A stretch of 64,000 bases of DNA from Rhodocyclales bacterium GT-UBC (GCA_003583745.1 QXPY01000018.1:1-64000); one strand, 5' to 3'; positions 34,833-45,394 are shown, numbered from the stretch's first letter. Notes: generated by a model not told the origin, from the sequence alone. Numbers and translations are program-made.

Positions 34833-35299
34833 ATCGTACCGTCCTTGACCTGTGGGTCGGATTTTTTGTCGCATTGGGTATCGCTGCTTTGGTTTTTTTG
34901 GCCTTGAAAGTGGGCAACCTTTCGTCGGCTCGTTTGTCCGAAACGTATGTCTTGCATGCCAAGTTTGATAACATCGGCGGACTAAAGGTACGAGGCCCTG
35001 TGAAAAGTGCTGGTGTCGTGGTTGGGCGGATTTCAGAAATCAAGCTGGACCCGACAACGTATGAGGCTGTCGTGACAATGAGCGTGGATGGTCGTTTCCA
35101 GTTTCCGAAAGACACTTTTGCGTCCATTTATACGGCTGGCTTGTTGGGCGAGCAGTATGTCGGTCTGGATGCTGGTGGGGACGAGAAAGTATTGAAATCC
35201 GGCGACACCATTGCCAAAACGCAGTCGGCAGTGGTGCTGGAAAAGATGATCAGTCAGTTTCTATTCAGCAAGGCGGCGGACGGACAGGATAAAAAATGA
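34829..35299 (+). CDS. mlaD: MCE-domain substrate-binding protein MlaD
   Basis: A 156-residue protein with an N-terminal membrane anchor (residues 7-26) and one MCE domain at about 38-120, including FDNIGGLKVRGPVKSAGVVVG and YTAGLLGEQYVGLDAGG, both in family-typical form. MlaD forms a hexameric ring in the periplasm that passes phospholipid between MlaC and MlaE. Length is like that of betaproteobacterial MlaD, somewhat shorter than in E. coli (183). It overlaps both neighbours by 4 bases. Confidence 0.94.
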   Translation: MNRTVLDLWVGFFVALGIAALVFLALKVGNLSSARLSETYVLHAKFDNIGGLKVRGPVKSAGVVVGRISEIKLDPTTYEAVVTMSVDGRFQFPKDTFASIYTAGLLGEQYVGLDAGGDEKVLKSGDTIAKTQSAVVLEKMISQFLFSKAADGQDKK

Positions 35300-36021
35300 C
35301 GGCAAGGCGAGGTTTTTTTTCTTTGCATAAATGCTTGAGGCACTTGCTCGCCTGTATTCTCGTTATTGCATGGGTTGGTGATTCGATTGCGGAAGGCGGC
35401 GCACACGACCCGTTAGAGGGCTTCAATCGTGCGATGTTCTCGGTAAACGAGGCGGTGGACGGTTATGCCGTAAAGCCAGTGGCGCAAGTCTATGATCGGA
35501 TTGTCCCTTTGCCGGCGAAGGTCGGGGTCGGGAATTTTTTTGGGAATGCAGGTGATTTGTGGATTGGGATCAATAGCGCCTTGCAAGGTAAGTTTTCAGA
35601 TGCAGGTAGCGACATCGGGCGTTTGTTGATCAATTCTACAGTTGGTATTTTGGGTTTGTTTGATGTGGCCAGTGAGTTGGGATTAGACAAACATGACGAG
35701 GATTTCGGGCAAACGCTCGCCGTGTGGGGCGTGGCCGATGGGGTTTATCTCTTTTTTCCCGTGATTGGGCCGCGTACGGTTCGCGATACCTTCGGGTGGG
35801 CGCTCGATTCCTACAGTGATCCGCTGCGGGCGGTGGTGTCGGTTCCCGTTCGTAATAGCTTGTTAGCGACGCGAATCGTAGATGTTCGTGCCGGACTGCT
35901 TCCTGCAGACAAGGTGGTTGATGAGGGGGCATTGGATAAGTACTCCTACATACGGGGGGCTTACCTTCAACGTCGCCGTAACCAAGTTTTTGATGGCCGC
36001 CCGCCGCGGTTGGATGATTGA
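35296..36021 (+). CDS. mlaA: outer-membrane asymmetry protein MlaA (VacJ)
   Basis: A 241-residue MlaA/VacJ protein with the family motifs DPLEGFNRAMFSVNEAVD, NSTVGILGLFDVA, GLDKHDEDFGQTLAVWG and GPRTVRDTFG. It removes mislocalised phospholipid from the outer leaflet and hands it to MlaC. Most MlaA proteins are lipoproteins, but here the hydrophobic signal (ILVIAWVGDSIA) is followed by EGG, with no cysteine at the cleavage site; the only nearby cysteine (Cys20, LLAC) stands before the hydrophobic core. So it may be processed by signal peptidase I. In E. coli mlaA is unlinked to mlaFEDCB; here it is inside the operon. Confidence 0.92.
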   Translation: MTARRGFFSLHKCLRHLLACILVIAWVGDSIAEGGAHDPLEGFNRAMFSVNEAVDGYAVKPVAQVYDRIVPLPAKVGVGNFFGNAGDLWIGINSALQGKFSDAGSDIGRLLINSTVGILGLFDVASELGLDKHDEDFGQTLAVWGVADGVYLFFPVIGPRTVRDTFGWALDSYSDPLRAVVSVPVRNSLLATRIVDVRAGLLPADKVVDEGALDKYSYIRGAYLQRRRNQVFDGRPPRLDD

Positions 36022-36038
36022 TTTTTATCAGGAAAATT

Positions 36039-36665
36039 ATGTTTTTAAAGCATTTTGCCTTTGTTTTTTCCTTCTTTGTGGTGGTTGCGGCGCAGGCCCA
36101 AGAGGCTCCTGATGTATTGATTCAGCAAGTGACGGACGAGGTGCTGGAGATCATTCGCAAGGATAAGGATATTCAGGGCGGTAATGCGCAAAAAGTGATC
36201 GACCTGGTTGAGAAGAAAGTTTTGCCGCACTTCAATTTTTCGCACATGACTGCGCTGGCGCTGGGAAAGGAGTGGCGTAAGGCTTCGCCGCAGCAACAGC
36301 AGCAATTGACGCAAGAGTTTAAGACATTGCTTGTGCGTACTTATTCCAATGCCTTGACTGGCTACAAGAATCAAAAAGTCGTCTACAAGCCATTCAAAAT
36401 GGCTGCGGGGGAAACCGATGTGTTGGTTCGAACCGAGGTTTTGCAGCCAGGAAGCAAGCCGGTACAGCTTGATTACAGTCTTGAAAAACTCGATGCTGGA
36501 TGGAAAGTTTACGACGTTGTCGTCGCCGGCATCAGTCTGGTAACTAACTACCGCGATCAGTTTGCGCAGGAAGTTCGGAGTGGGGGCATCGATGGTCTAG
36601 TTGCGTCGATATCCACCAAGAATAAATCACTGGAAGCGACGGTTGCCAAGGCTGATAAGAAGTGA
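36039..36665 (+). CDS. mlaC: periplasmic phospholipid carrier MlaC
   Basis: A 208-residue protein with a signal peptide (cleavage near AAQAQ) and the Tol-Tol-Ttg2 domain of MlaC: KKVLPHFNFSHMTALALGKEW and YSNALTGYKNQ are typical. It ferries phospholipid across the periplasm between MlaA and the MlaFEDB complex. The ATG at 36039 follows AGGAAAAT and is preferred over an ATG at 36018 without a site. Its stop overlaps the mlaB start. Confidence 0.93.
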   Translation: MFLKHFAFVFSFFVVVAAQAQEAPDVLIQQVTDEVLEIIRKDKDIQGGNAQKVIDLVEKKVLPHFNFSHMTALALGKEWRKASPQQQQQLTQEFKTLLVRTYSNALTGYKNQKVVYKPFKMAAGETDVLVRTEVLQPGSKPVQLDYSLEKLDAGWKVYDVVVAGISLVTNYRDQFAQEVRSGGIDGLVASISTKNKSLEATVAKADKK

Positions 36666-36943
36666 TCGAGCGAGTATCCGGGCGTCTGCTAGTCAAGACG
36701 CCTTTGATCATGGCCAATGCGCGCGGCCTGCTTGAAGCAGGCCGTTCTAATTTGCAATCAGGGGAGTTGATTTTCGATTTTTCTGATGTCGGCGAGGCGG
36801 ATTCCTCGGCGTTGGCAGTGATGTTGGCCTGGTTGCGGGCTGCATCTGAGGTGCACTCCTCGATCAAGTTCGCCCACGTTCCACCGGGGGTGCTTTCGCT
36901 TGCCGAATTGTACGGCATCACCGATCTTCTGCCCCTCGCTTAA
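36662..36943 (+). CDS. mlaB: STAS-domain protein MlaB
   Basis: A 93-residue STAS-domain protein with the core LIFDFSDVGEADSSALAVML, quoted here as FSDVGEADSSALAVML; the serine in DSSA is the conserved regulatory position. MlaB binds MlaF and is needed for activity of the transporter. It begins with a GTG overlapping the mlaC stop by 4 bases (GTGA). The next gene, an unrelated ABC ATPase, starts 11 bases later. Confidence 0.88.
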   Translation: MIERVSGRLLVKTPLIMANARGLLEAGRSNLQSGELIFDFSDVGEADSSALAVMLAWLRAASEVHSSIKFAHVPPGVLSLAELYGITDLLPLA

Positions 36944-36954
36944 AAGAGGGGTGT

Positions 36955-37674
36955 ATGCAATCTGCCGTTTCTATTGTTGACGTTGTCAAGAATTTTGGGG
37001 AGCTGAAAGCGCTGTCGGGGGTCTCCATGGAGATCGGGCAGGGTGAGTTTTTTGGATTGCTGGGGCCGAACGGTGCCGGGAAGACAACGTTGATCTCCTG
37101 TTTGGCTGGCTTGGCCAGGCCTGATTCGGGGGCGCTAAAGGTGCTGGGGCACGATGTCATCGAAGACTTTCGTTTGGCCCGGCGATTGCTTGGTGTGGTG
37201 CCGCAGGAACTTGTCTTTGATCCGTTCTTCAGTGTGCGCGAAACCTTGCGGATACAGTCGGGTTATTTTGGCATACGCAAAAACGACGACTGGATCGATG
37301 AGGTCCTCGAAAACCTCGACCTGACCAGCAAGGCGGACGTCAATATGCGGCGCCTGTCGGGTGGCATGAAGCGAAGAGTGCTGGTTGCTCAAGCCTTGGT
37401 TCATAAGCCGCCGGTGATCGTTCTTGATGAACCAACTGCCGGAGTCGATGTGGAATTGCGTCAGGGTTTGTGGCAGTTCGTTAAGCGTTTGAACGGCGAA
37501 GGCCATACCATCATTTTGACGACGCATTATTTGGAAGAGGCCGAGGCCTTGTGTGGACGAATCGCGTTGATGAAGCAGGGCAAGGTTATTGCGCTTGATT
37601 CGACAGCCAATTTGATGGCTGCCTATCCCGGTGCTTCGCTGGAAGAAGTGTTCGTGCGGACGATGCAGCAATGA
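36955..37674 (+). CDS. ABC transporter ATP-binding protein (YadG-like)
   Basis: A 239-residue ABC-2-type ATPase with Walker A GPNGAGKTT, signature LSGGMKRR and Walker B VIVLDEPTAGVD. Paired with the next gene, it resembles E. coli YadG/YadH, a transporter of unknown substrate. In betaproteobacteria this pair usually follows mlaB, so a role in envelope lipid or polysaccharide handling is plausible but not shown. AGAGGGG precedes the ATG. The stop overlaps the permease start by 4 bases. Confidence 0.9.
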   Translation: MQSAVSIVDVVKNFGELKALSGVSMEIGQGEFFGLLGPNGAGKTTLISCLAGLARPDSGALKVLGHDVIEDFRLARRLLGVVPQELVFDPFFSVRETLRIQSGYFGIRKNDDWIDEVLENLDLTSKADVNMRRLSGGMKRRVLVAQALVHKPPVIVLDEPTAGVDVELRQGLWQFVKRLNGEGHTIILTTHYLEEAEALCGRIALMKQGKVIALDSTANLMAAYPGASLEEVFVRTMQQ

Positions 37675-38423
37675 TCGGATTCTGGACGCTGTTCTATAAA
37701 GAACTGCTGCGCTTCTGGAAGGTTGCCTTTCAGACGGTTGGTGCGCCGGTCCTCACGGCGCTGCTGTATTTGCTGATTTTCGGACACGTGCTTGACGAGC
37801 ATGTGCTGGTGCATGGGGTGCGCTACACCAGCTTTCTGGTGCCGGGCCTCGTGATGATGCAGGTGTTGCAGAACGCTTTTGCCAATTCGTCGTCCAGCCT
37901 GATTCAAGCCAAGATTACCGGTTCCATCGTGTTCGTGCTGTTGCCGCCGATTCCCTACAGTGCTTTTTTTGCGGCTTATATCCTGGCTGCGCTGGTGCGC
38001 GGTCTGATGGTCGGTCTGGGTGTTCTGCTGGCGACAGTGTGGTTTGCCGAGTTGCGGGTCGTGGCACCTTTGTGGGTCCTGGTCTTTGCCTTATTCGGCG
38101 GCGCCTTGTTTGGTGCACTTGGCATGATTGCCGGTATCTGGTCAGAAAAATTCGATCAGCTGGCAGCCTTCCAGAACTTCCTGATCATGCCGCTGACCAT
38201 GCTGTCCGGTGTCTTTTATTCGATTTATACCCTGCCGCCGTTCTGGCAGGGACTCTCGCATTACAATCCCGTTTTTTACATGATTGACGGTTTCCGCTAC
38301 GGATTTTTCGGTGTTTCTGATGTTGCGCCGGAGTTCAGTTTGTCGGTTGTCGTCACTTGCTTTGCAGCCGTGTCGCTGCTGACACTGAGCCTGCTCAAGC
38401 GAGGCTGGAAACTTAGAGCTTAA
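37671..38423 (+). CDS. ABC-2 type permease (YadH-like)
   Basis: A 250-residue ABC-2 membrane protein with six segments and the family pattern FLVPGLVMMQVLQNAFANSS and FQNFLIMPLTMLSGVFYSIYTLPP, both in part: MPLTMLSGVFYSIYTLPP. It forms a transporter with the preceding ATPase. The substrate is unknown. Translationally coupled to the ATPase by a 4-base overlap and followed after 4 bases by the BolA-like gene. Confidence 0.9.
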   Translation: MIGFWTLFYKELLRFWKVAFQTVGAPVLTALLYLLIFGHVLDEHVLVHGVRYTSFLVPGLVMMQVLQNAFANSSSSLIQAKITGSIVFVLLPPIPYSAFFAAYILAALVRGLMVGLGVLLATVWFAELRVVAPLWVLVFALFGGALFGALGMIAGIWSEKFDQLAAFQNFLIMPLTMLSGVFYSIYTLPPFWQGLSHYNPVFYMIDGFRYGFFGVSDVAPEFSLSVVVTCFAAVSLLTLSLLKRGWKLRA

Positions 38424-38427
38424 ATAG

Positions 38428-39916
<1,489 letters not shown>

Positions 39917-40013
39917 CGGGGCGGGACTTTAATTTTCTGTCATCCAATTGCTTTTCTTATGTGCATTTTGCCCCTGGTCCGGATTGGTTCGGTAACGGGG
40001 GTGAAAAAATACT

Positions 40014-40042
40014 TTGCATTAATCAGAATCGCAGTCCATACT
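40014..40042 (+). promoter_or_regulatory. promoter and long leader of the cold-shock gene
   Basis: TTGCAT and CATACT are separated by 17 bases, predicting a start near 40049 and a leader of about 157 bases before the cold-shock ATG at 40206. A long structured leader is a known feature of cspA-type mRNAs, where it acts as a thermosensor. The whole intergenic stretch 39917-40205 holds no gene that I can support. Confidence 0.5.
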
Positions 40043-40205
40043 CTGAGCTTCGGGATTTCCAGGCAGTGTTTTGTGCCTACGCCGTACCCGGCTCGTAACT
40101 TCGCGGTTACCTGCTTTTCGGTTTTGCCAGCTCCTCGGTCTTGATCTCGTAATTCCCGGGTAATTCGTTACCCATATGTTCTATTTTTTACCAAGGATGC
40201 TAAAC

Positions 40206-40412
40206 ATGGCAAATGGTACCGTTAAGTGGTTCAACGACGCTAAGGGCTTCGGCTTCATTTCTCCGGCCGAAGGTGGTGAAGACCTCTTCGCTCACTTCTC
40301 CGCTATTCAAGGCAATGGTTTCAAGACCCTGGCCGAAAATCAAAAGGTGACCTTTGATATCGTTACCGGCCCGAAGGGCAAGCAAGCTGCCAATATCCGC
40401 CCGGCCGAATAA
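40206..40412 (+). CDS. cold-shock domain protein (CspA family)
   Basis: A 68-residue single cold-shock domain with both nucleic-acid-binding motifs: KGFGFISP (RNP1) and DLFAHFSAI (RNP2). The start [11 protein letters not shown] is standard; AAGGA lies upstream of the ATG. It acts as an RNA chaperone; whether it is cold-induced or constitutive cannot be told, although the long leader suggests post-transcriptional control. It is monocistronic, with a strong terminator immediately downstream. Confidence 0.95.
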   Translation: MANGTVKWFNDAKGFGFISPAEGGEDLFAHFSAIQGNGFKTLAENQKVTFDIVTGPKGKQAANIRPAE

Positions 40413-40430
40413 GTCGCGGACAGCTTGAAG

Positions 40431-40462
40431 TAAAAAAGCCCGGTTTTTCCGGGCTTTTTTAC
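40431..40462 (+). terminator. rho-independent terminator after the cold-shock gene
   Basis: AAAAAAGCCCGG-TTTT-CCGGGCTTTTTT: a 12-base near-perfect stem ending in six T residues, 18 bases after the stop. Confidence 0.92.
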
Positions 40463-40484
40463 GTTTACGCGCCAATATTTGAAG

Positions 40485-40514
40485 TTGCACCTTGGCTGGT
40501 GCTGCGCTGATAAT
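40485..40514 (+). promoter_or_regulatory. sigma70-type promoter of the TRAP transporter operon
   Basis: TTGCAC and GATAAT are separated by 18 bases, giving a predicted start near 40521 and a leader of about 29 bases that includes AAAGGAG. Confidence 0.55.
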
Positions 40515-40549
40515 CATCCTTTATTCCAATAACAAAGGAGATGGGTATC

Positions 40550-41569
40550 ATGCAGCGCAGAACATTTATGGCGATGGCCGCAGCTACTTGTATGCTGGTC
40601 GCTGGAGTCGCTCAAGCCGAGTCTTATCGGGCCGAATACCGGCTTTCTACCGTGCTCGGGACGGCTTTCCCCTGGGGGCAGGCGGGGGAGCGTTGGGCAG
40701 AGCTGGTCAAAGAGAAGACCCAGGGACGCATCGTCATCAAGCTTTATCCCGGTAGTTCCCTGGTTGGCGGGGACCAGACCCGCGAGTTCACGGCAATCCG
40801 CCAGGGGGTTATCGATCTGGCCATTGGCTCGACCATCAACTGGTCGCCGCAGGTCAAGGAACTCAACCTGTTCTCACTGCCTTTCCTGATGCCCGACTAC
40901 AAGGCCATTGATGCTTTGACCCAGGGTGAAATCGGCAAGGATCTGTTTGCGGTGCTTGAGAGGCGTGAAGTGGTCCCCTTGGCTTGGGGGGAAAACGGCT
41001 TCCGCGAAATGTCCAATTCGAAACGGCCGATTGCTACGCCTGCCGACATGAAGGGGATGAAGTTCCGCGTCGTCGGCTCGCCATTGTACAACGAGACTTT
41101 CTCGGCATTGGGGGCGAATCCGACCCAGATGAGCTGGGCCGATGCCCAGCCGGCGCTGGCTTCCGGTGCTGTCGATGGTCAGGAAAATCCGCTGTCGGTG
41201 TTTGTTGCCGCCAAGCTGCCGACGGTTGGCCAGAAATACCTGACCTTGTGGCATTACGTTGCCGACCCCTTGATCTTCGTCGTCAACAAACAGGTTTGGG
41301 CGAGCTGGACGCCGGCCGATCGTGAGGCGGTCCGTCAGGCTGCTTTGCAGGCCGGTCGCGAGAATGTCGAAAAGGCTCGCAAGGGGATTGCCGGTAACGA
41401 CACGACGGTGCTCAAGCAGATTGAGGCATCGGGTGTCACGGTGACCAATCCGACGGCCGAACAGCGTGCTGCTTTCGTTCAGGCGACGCGTCCGGTCTAC
41501 GAGAAGTGGTCGAAGTCGATCGGCATTGATCTGGTCAAGAAGGCCGAAGCCGCCATCGCCAAGCGCTGA
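40550..41569 (+). CDS. dctP: TRAP transporter solute-binding protein DctP
   Basis: A 339-residue periplasmic receptor with a signal peptide (cleavage near GVAQA-ES). The motifs QAGERWAELVKEKTQGRIVI, GDQTREFTAIRQGVIDLA and PADMKGMKFRVVGSPLYNE match DctP receptors; the arginine in MKFRVV normally binds a carboxylate. The start at 40550 is used because AAAGGAG lies 9 bases upstream of it; an ATG at 40541 would overlap the site. Substrate is probably a C4-dicarboxylate or other organic acid. It heads the dctPQM operon. Confidence 0.93.
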   Translation: MQRRTFMAMAAATCMLVAGVAQAESYRAEYRLSTVLGTAFPWGQAGERWAELVKEKTQGRIVIKLYPGSSLVGGDQTREFTAIRQGVIDLAIGSTINWSPQVKELNLFSLPFLMPDYKAIDALTQGEIGKDLFAVLERREVVPLAWGENGFREMSNSKRPIATPADMKGMKFRVVGSPLYNETFSALGANPTQMSWADAQPALASGAVDGQENPLSVFVAAKLPTVGQKYLTLWHYVADPLIFVVNKQVWASWTPADREAVRQAALQAGRENVEKARKGIAGNDTTVLKQIEASGVTVTNPTAEQRAAFVQATRPVYEKWSKSIGIDLVKKAEAAIAKR

Positions 41570-41576
41570 GTGACCG

Positions 41577-42062
41577 ATGTCTGAAAATCACGGTGCTGCC
41601 ACTTCCGGCAGCAAGCTGACGCTCGCCAGTGTCGAGCGTTTCCTGATGGCGTTGTCGATGGGCGTACTCTGCCTGCTGACGATGGCCAACGTGCTGGTGC
41701 GCTATTTCACCGATATTTCCTTTGCTTTCACCGAGGAAATATCGGTGGCCTTGCTGGTGGTGATGACGCTGATCGGTGCTTCGCATGCCTTTGCCACCAA
41801 TCATCACATCGCCATTACCTTCTTCGTCGACCGCAAGCCGGCCTGGGGAGCGCTGGCGCGTCGTTTTGCCGCGGCTTGCTCGTTGGTGATGTTCTCCTTG
41901 CTGGCCTGGTATGGCGTTTCGATGGCCTGGGACGACTTCGATTTTGAAGTGACCTCGCCATCGCTCGGTGTGCCGCAATGGATCTATACGGTCTGGTTGC
42001 CGGTCTTGAGTCTGGTCATCGTGCTCCGCTTGCTGGCTGTTCTCTGGCGGGGGGGTAAATAA
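41577..42062 (+). CDS. dctQ: TRAP transporter small permease DctQ
   Basis: A 161-residue membrane protein with four segments and the DctQ signature ANVLVRYFTDISFAFTEEIS and DRKPAWGALARR. It joins the large permease DctM in the Na+-driven importer. The gene lies 7 bases after dctP and shares its last base with the start of dctM (TAATG). Confidence 0.92.
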   Translation: MSENHGAATSGSKLTLASVERFLMALSMGVLCLLTMANVLVRYFTDISFAFTEEISVALLVVMTLIGASHAFATNHHIAITFFVDRKPAWGALARRFAAACSLVMFSLLAWYGVSMAWDDFDFEVTSPSLGVPQWIYTVWLPVLSLVIVLRLLAVLWRGGK

Positions 42063-43342
42063 TGGATTGGCTGCTCTTCGGTATTTTTGTCTTCCTGATG
42101 CTGAGTGGTGTGCCGCTAGCCGTTGCCATGGGCCTGGCGGGAACCGTTGTGGTTGCGGCATCGGGTCTGGGCATGTTGTCCTTGCCGACCAACGTCTATA
42201 CCGGCATCGCCAAGTATCCGTTGATGGCAATTCCGGTCTTCGTCATCGCCGGGCTGATCTTCGAGAAGGCCGGCGTGGCGGCGACGATTGTCCGCTTTGC
42301 CTCGGCCATGGTCGGTCAGCGGCGCGGCAGCCTGGCCATCGTCGCCATTCTGGTGGCGATGATCCTTGGCGGCATCTCCGGTTCCGGGCCGGCCGATTCG
42401 GCGGCCGTCGGTGCCGTCATGCTGCCTTCGATGCTCAAGGCCGGCTATCCGCGGTCGTTCACGGCTGGCGTCATTGCCGCGGCCGGTTCGACGGACATCC
42501 TGATTCCCCCCTCGATTGCCTTCGTCATCTACAGCTTGCTGGTGCCGCAGGCATCGGTGCCGGCATTGTTCGCTGCCGGCATGATTCCTGGCATCCTGTC
42601 GGGCTTGACCTTGATCCTGGTGGCTTGGTGGTTGTCGGTCAAGAACAACTTCGAGGCGCAGCCGGCCGAGCCGCGCCCCCCCTTCTGGCAGAGCCTGAAG
42701 GAGGCCGGCTGGGGTTTGCTGGCACCGGTGATCATTCTCGGCGGCATGCGCAGCGGTTTCTTCACGCCGACCGAAGCAGCCGTGGTGGCGGTGTTCTACG
42801 GCGTCATCGTCGGCATGGTTATCTATCGGACCTTGACCTGGAAGGATATCTATCAGGTGCTGGTCGAGTCGGCCGAGATTTCCTCGGTGATCCTGACCGT
42901 TGTCGCGCTGGCCAGCGTCTTTGCCTGGGCGAGCAACACCTTGGGGACTTTCGATCATCTGGCTGCTGCCTTGCTGGGAACCGGTCTGTCGGAAATCCCG
43001 ATGCTGCTGAGCATCCAGCTGTTGCTGCTGATTGCCGGCATGTTCCTGGATGCCATTTCGATCTATTTCATCTTCCTGCCGTTGCTGGTGCCGATTGCTA
43101 TCCACTTCAACTGGGATCTGGTGTGGTTCGGCGTCATCATCACGATGAATATGGCCCTCGGGCAGTTCCATCCGCCGCTCGGGGTGAATCTGATGGTGAC
43201 CTGCCGCATGGCCGGCGTGTCGATGGAGTCGACGGTGCCCTGGGTGTTGTGGATGGTGGCGGCGATGGCCGGCACGATGTTCCTGGTGACCTTCATTCCC
43301 GACCTGGCGCTGTGGTTGCCGCGCCACCTCGGTTATCTTTGA
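42062..43342 (+). CDS. dctM: TRAP transporter large permease DctM
   Basis: A 426-residue permease with about 12 membrane segments. Family motifs include IPVFVIAGLIFEKAG, GGISGSGPADSAAVGAVMLP, and PPSIAFVIYS. Together with DctP and DctQ it imports an organic acid by sodium symport. A 10-base inverted repeat (43351-43384) follows the stop. Confidence 0.94.
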   Translation: MDWLLFGIFVFLMLSGVPLAVAMGLAGTVVVAASGLGMLSLPTNVYTGIAKYPLMAIPVFVIAGLIFEKAGVAATIVRFASAMVGQRRGSLAIVAILVAMILGGISGSGPADSAAVGAVMLPSMLKAGYPRSFTAGVIAAAGSTDILIPPSIAFVIYSLLVPQASVPALFAAGMIPGILSGLTLILVAWWLSVKNNFEAQPAEPRPPFWQSLKEAGWGLLAPVIILGGMRSGFFTPTEAAVVAVFYGVIVGMVIYRTLTWKDIYQVLVESAEISSVILTVVALASVFAWASNTLGTFDHLAAALLGTGLSEIPMLLSIQLLLLIAGMFLDAISIYFIFLPLLVPIAIHFNWDLVWFGVIITMNMALGQFHPPLGVNLMVTCRMAGVSMESTVPWVLWMVAAMAGTMFLVTFIPDLALWLPRHLGYL

Positions 43343-43350
43343 TTCCCGGG

Positions 43351-43384
43351 CGCGGCAAGCGGAGTCGTTTCCCTGCTTGCCGCG
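43351..43384 (+). repeat. inverted repeat after dctM
   Basis: CGCGGCAAGC and GCTTGCCGCG are exact 10-base arms separated by 14 bases. There is no T-run after it, so it may be a weak or factor-dependent terminator or a 3' mRNA stabiliser rather than a classical terminator. Confidence 0.5.
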
Positions 43385-43401
43385 AGTCTGCTCCCTGGCT
43401 C

Positions 43402-43410
43402 TGCTAAAAT
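43402..43410 (+). promoter_or_regulatory. extended -10 promoter of hisG
   Basis: TGCTAAAAT, an extended -10 element, stands 30 bases before the GTG start of hisG. No consensus -35 is present. Confidence 0.4.
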
Positions 43411-43440
43411 GGCGCTTTCGCCTTTTTAGCAAGAGTCTCC

Positions 43441-44085
43441 GTGACGACCATCACCATTGCCCTGTCCAAGGGCCGCATTTTTGACGAAACCCTGCCGCTG
43501 CTGGCTGCTGCCGGGATCGTTCCGACCGAAAACCCGGAAACCTCGCGCAAGCTGATCATCGAGACGAATCGTCCCGAAGTGCGCGTCGTCATCGTCCGGG
43601 CAACCGACGTTCCGACCTACGTGCAGTACGGCGCCGCCGACCTTGGTGTAGCCGGCAAGGATGTGCTGATCGAGCATGGTGGCGAAGGGCTCTATGCGCC
43701 GCTGGACCTGAATATCGCCAAATGCCGGATGATGGTTGCCGTGCCGGAAGGTTTCGATTACGAAAACGCCGTGCGCCAGGGGGCGCGTCTCAAAGTGGCT
43801 TCGAAGTACATCAAGACGGCACGGGAGCACTTTGCCAGCAAGGGCGTTCACGTCGATCTGATCAAGCTTTACGGCTCGATGGAACTGGCGCCTTTGGCCG
43901 GTTTGGCCGATGCGATCGTCGATCTGGTATCGACCGGCGGCACATTGAAGGCCAACAAGTTGCTGGCAGTCGAGCACATCACGGATATTTCCAGCCGTCT
44001 GGTGGTCAATCAGGCCTCGCTCAAGGTCAAGCGCGAAACCCTGCAACCGATAATTGACGCCTTTGCCCAGGCGGTGGAGAAGTAA
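43441..44085 (+). CDS. hisG: ATP phosphoribosyltransferase HisG, short form
   Basis: A 214-residue enzyme joining ATP and PRPP in the first step of histidine synthesis. It has only the two catalytic subdomains, without the C-terminal regulatory domain of long HisG; the motif [15 protein letters not shown], the PRPP loop, is intact. Short HisG works only with the regulatory subunit HisZ, which is not in this window and must be encoded elsewhere. It starts with GTG at 43441 and precedes hisD by 5 bases. Confidence 0.95.
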   Translation: MTTITIALSKGRIFDETLPLLAAAGIVPTENPETSRKLIIETNRPEVRVVIVRATDVPTYVQYGAADLGVAGKDVLIEHGGEGLYAPLDLNIAKCRMMVAVPEGFDYENAVRQGARLKVASKYIKTAREHFASKGVHVDLIKLYGSMELAPLAGLADAIVDLVSTGGTLKANKLLAVEHITDISSRLVVNQASLKVKRETLQPIIDAFAQAVEK

Positions 44086-44090
44086 TCACG

Positions 44091-45392
44091 ATGGTCGCGA
44101 TCAAACGACTGGCTACGGCCGATGCGGATTTCAAGGCACGGATGGATGCGTTGCTCGCTTTCGAAGCGGCGCAGGACGATGGGATCGAACGGACGGTGAT
44201 CGGCATCCTGGCTGACGTCAAGGCACGTGGCGATGCTGCCGTGGTCGAATACTCGAACAAGTTCGATCGCTTGTCGGCAACCGGCATGGCCGATCTCGAG
44301 CTGTCCAAGGTCGAGATGCAGAAGGCGCTCGACAGCCTGCCGACGGAACAGCGCCGGGCGCTTCAGGCGGCTGCCGATCGGGTGCGGATCTACCACGAAA
44401 AACAGCGCCTGGAAGGCTGGTCCTACACCGAGGCGGACGGCACGATGCTCGGCCAAATGATTACGCCGCTGGATCGCGTCGGCCTGTATGTGCCGGGTGG
44501 CAAGGCGGCCTATCCCTCGTCGGTCTTGATGAACGCGATTCCGGCGAAGGTGGCTGGTGTCAAGGAATTGATCATGGTGGTGCCGACGCCGGGGGGCGAG
44601 CACAACGCTCTGGTGCTGGCTGCTGCCTGTCTGGCTGGCGTGGATCGGGTGTTCACCATCGGCGGTGCGCAGGCGGTTGGTGCGCTGGCTTATGGTACGC
44701 AGACCATCCCGCAGGTCGACAAGATCGTTGGCCCGGGCAATGCCTATGTGGCCTGCGCCAAACGCCGGGTTTTCGGTATCGTCGGCATCGACATGGTCGC
44801 CGGTCCGTCCGAGATTCTCGTCGTGTCGGATGGTTCGGGCGATCCGGACTGGGTGGCGATGGACCTGTTCTCGCAGGCCGAGCATGACGAACTGGCCCAA
44901 TCCATCCTGATCTGTACCGACGCGGCTTTCATCGAGCGCGTCCAGGCCAGTATCGAGAAGCTTCTAACGACCATGCCGCGGCGGGAAGTGATCGAAACTT
45001 CGCTAACCAATCGTGGCGCCTTCATTCTGGTTCGCGATATGGAAGAGGCTGTCGCCATTGCCAACCGCGTCGCGCCGGAACACCTTGAGTTGTCGCTGGC
45101 CGATCCCGATCCTTGGGTGCCCAGAATTCACCATGCCGGGGCCATCTTCATCGGTCACTACACTTCGGAATCGCTGGGCGATTACTGCGCCGGGCCGAAC
45201 CATGTCCTGCCGACCTCGGGTAGTGCCCGTTTCTCTTCGCCGCTCGGCGTCTACGATTTCCAGAAGCGGACCAGCTTGATCAATGTGTCGAAGGCCGGGG
45301 CGCAAACGCTGGGTCGGATCGCCTCGACGCTGGCGCATGGTGAAGGCCTGCCGGCCCACGCCAAGTCGGCTGAATTCCGCCTGGAGTCCTGA
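44091..45392 (+). CDS. hisD: histidinol dehydrogenase HisD
   Basis: A 433-residue NAD-dependent zinc enzyme that oxidises L-histidinol to histidine in two steps. [20 protein letters not shown] and AGPSEILV are conserved, and RVAPEHLEL contains the Glu-His pair of the active site. Length matches E. coli (434). It is directly followed, 2 bases after its stop, by a chromate-transporter gene rather than by the usual hisC. Confidence 0.96.
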   Translation: MVAIKRLATADADFKARMDALLAFEAAQDDGIERTVIGILADVKARGDAAVVEYSNKFDRLSATGMADLELSKVEMQKALDSLPTEQRRALQAAADRVRIYHEKQRLEGWSYTEADGTMLGQMITPLDRVGLYVPGGKAAYPSSVLMNAIPAKVAGVKELIMVVPTPGGEHNALVLAAACLAGVDRVFTIGGAQAVGALAYGTQTIPQVDKIVGPGNAYVACAKRRVFGIVGIDMVAGPSEILVVSDGSGDPDWVAMDLFSQAEHDELAQSILICTDAAFIERVQASIEKLLTTMPRREVIETSLTNRGAFILVRDMEEAVAIANRVAPEHLELSLADPDPWVPRIHHAGAIFIGHYTSESLGDYCAGPNHVLPTSGSARFSSPLGVYDFQKRTSLINVSKAGAQTLGRIASTLAHGEGLPAHAKSAEFRLES

Positions 45393-45394
45393 TC

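Noticed and set aside
42067..43432. Long frames of over 430 codons in other frames across dctM
   Set aside because: Products are rich in Arg, His and Gly with no membrane pattern; dctM has all family motifs and fits the operon.
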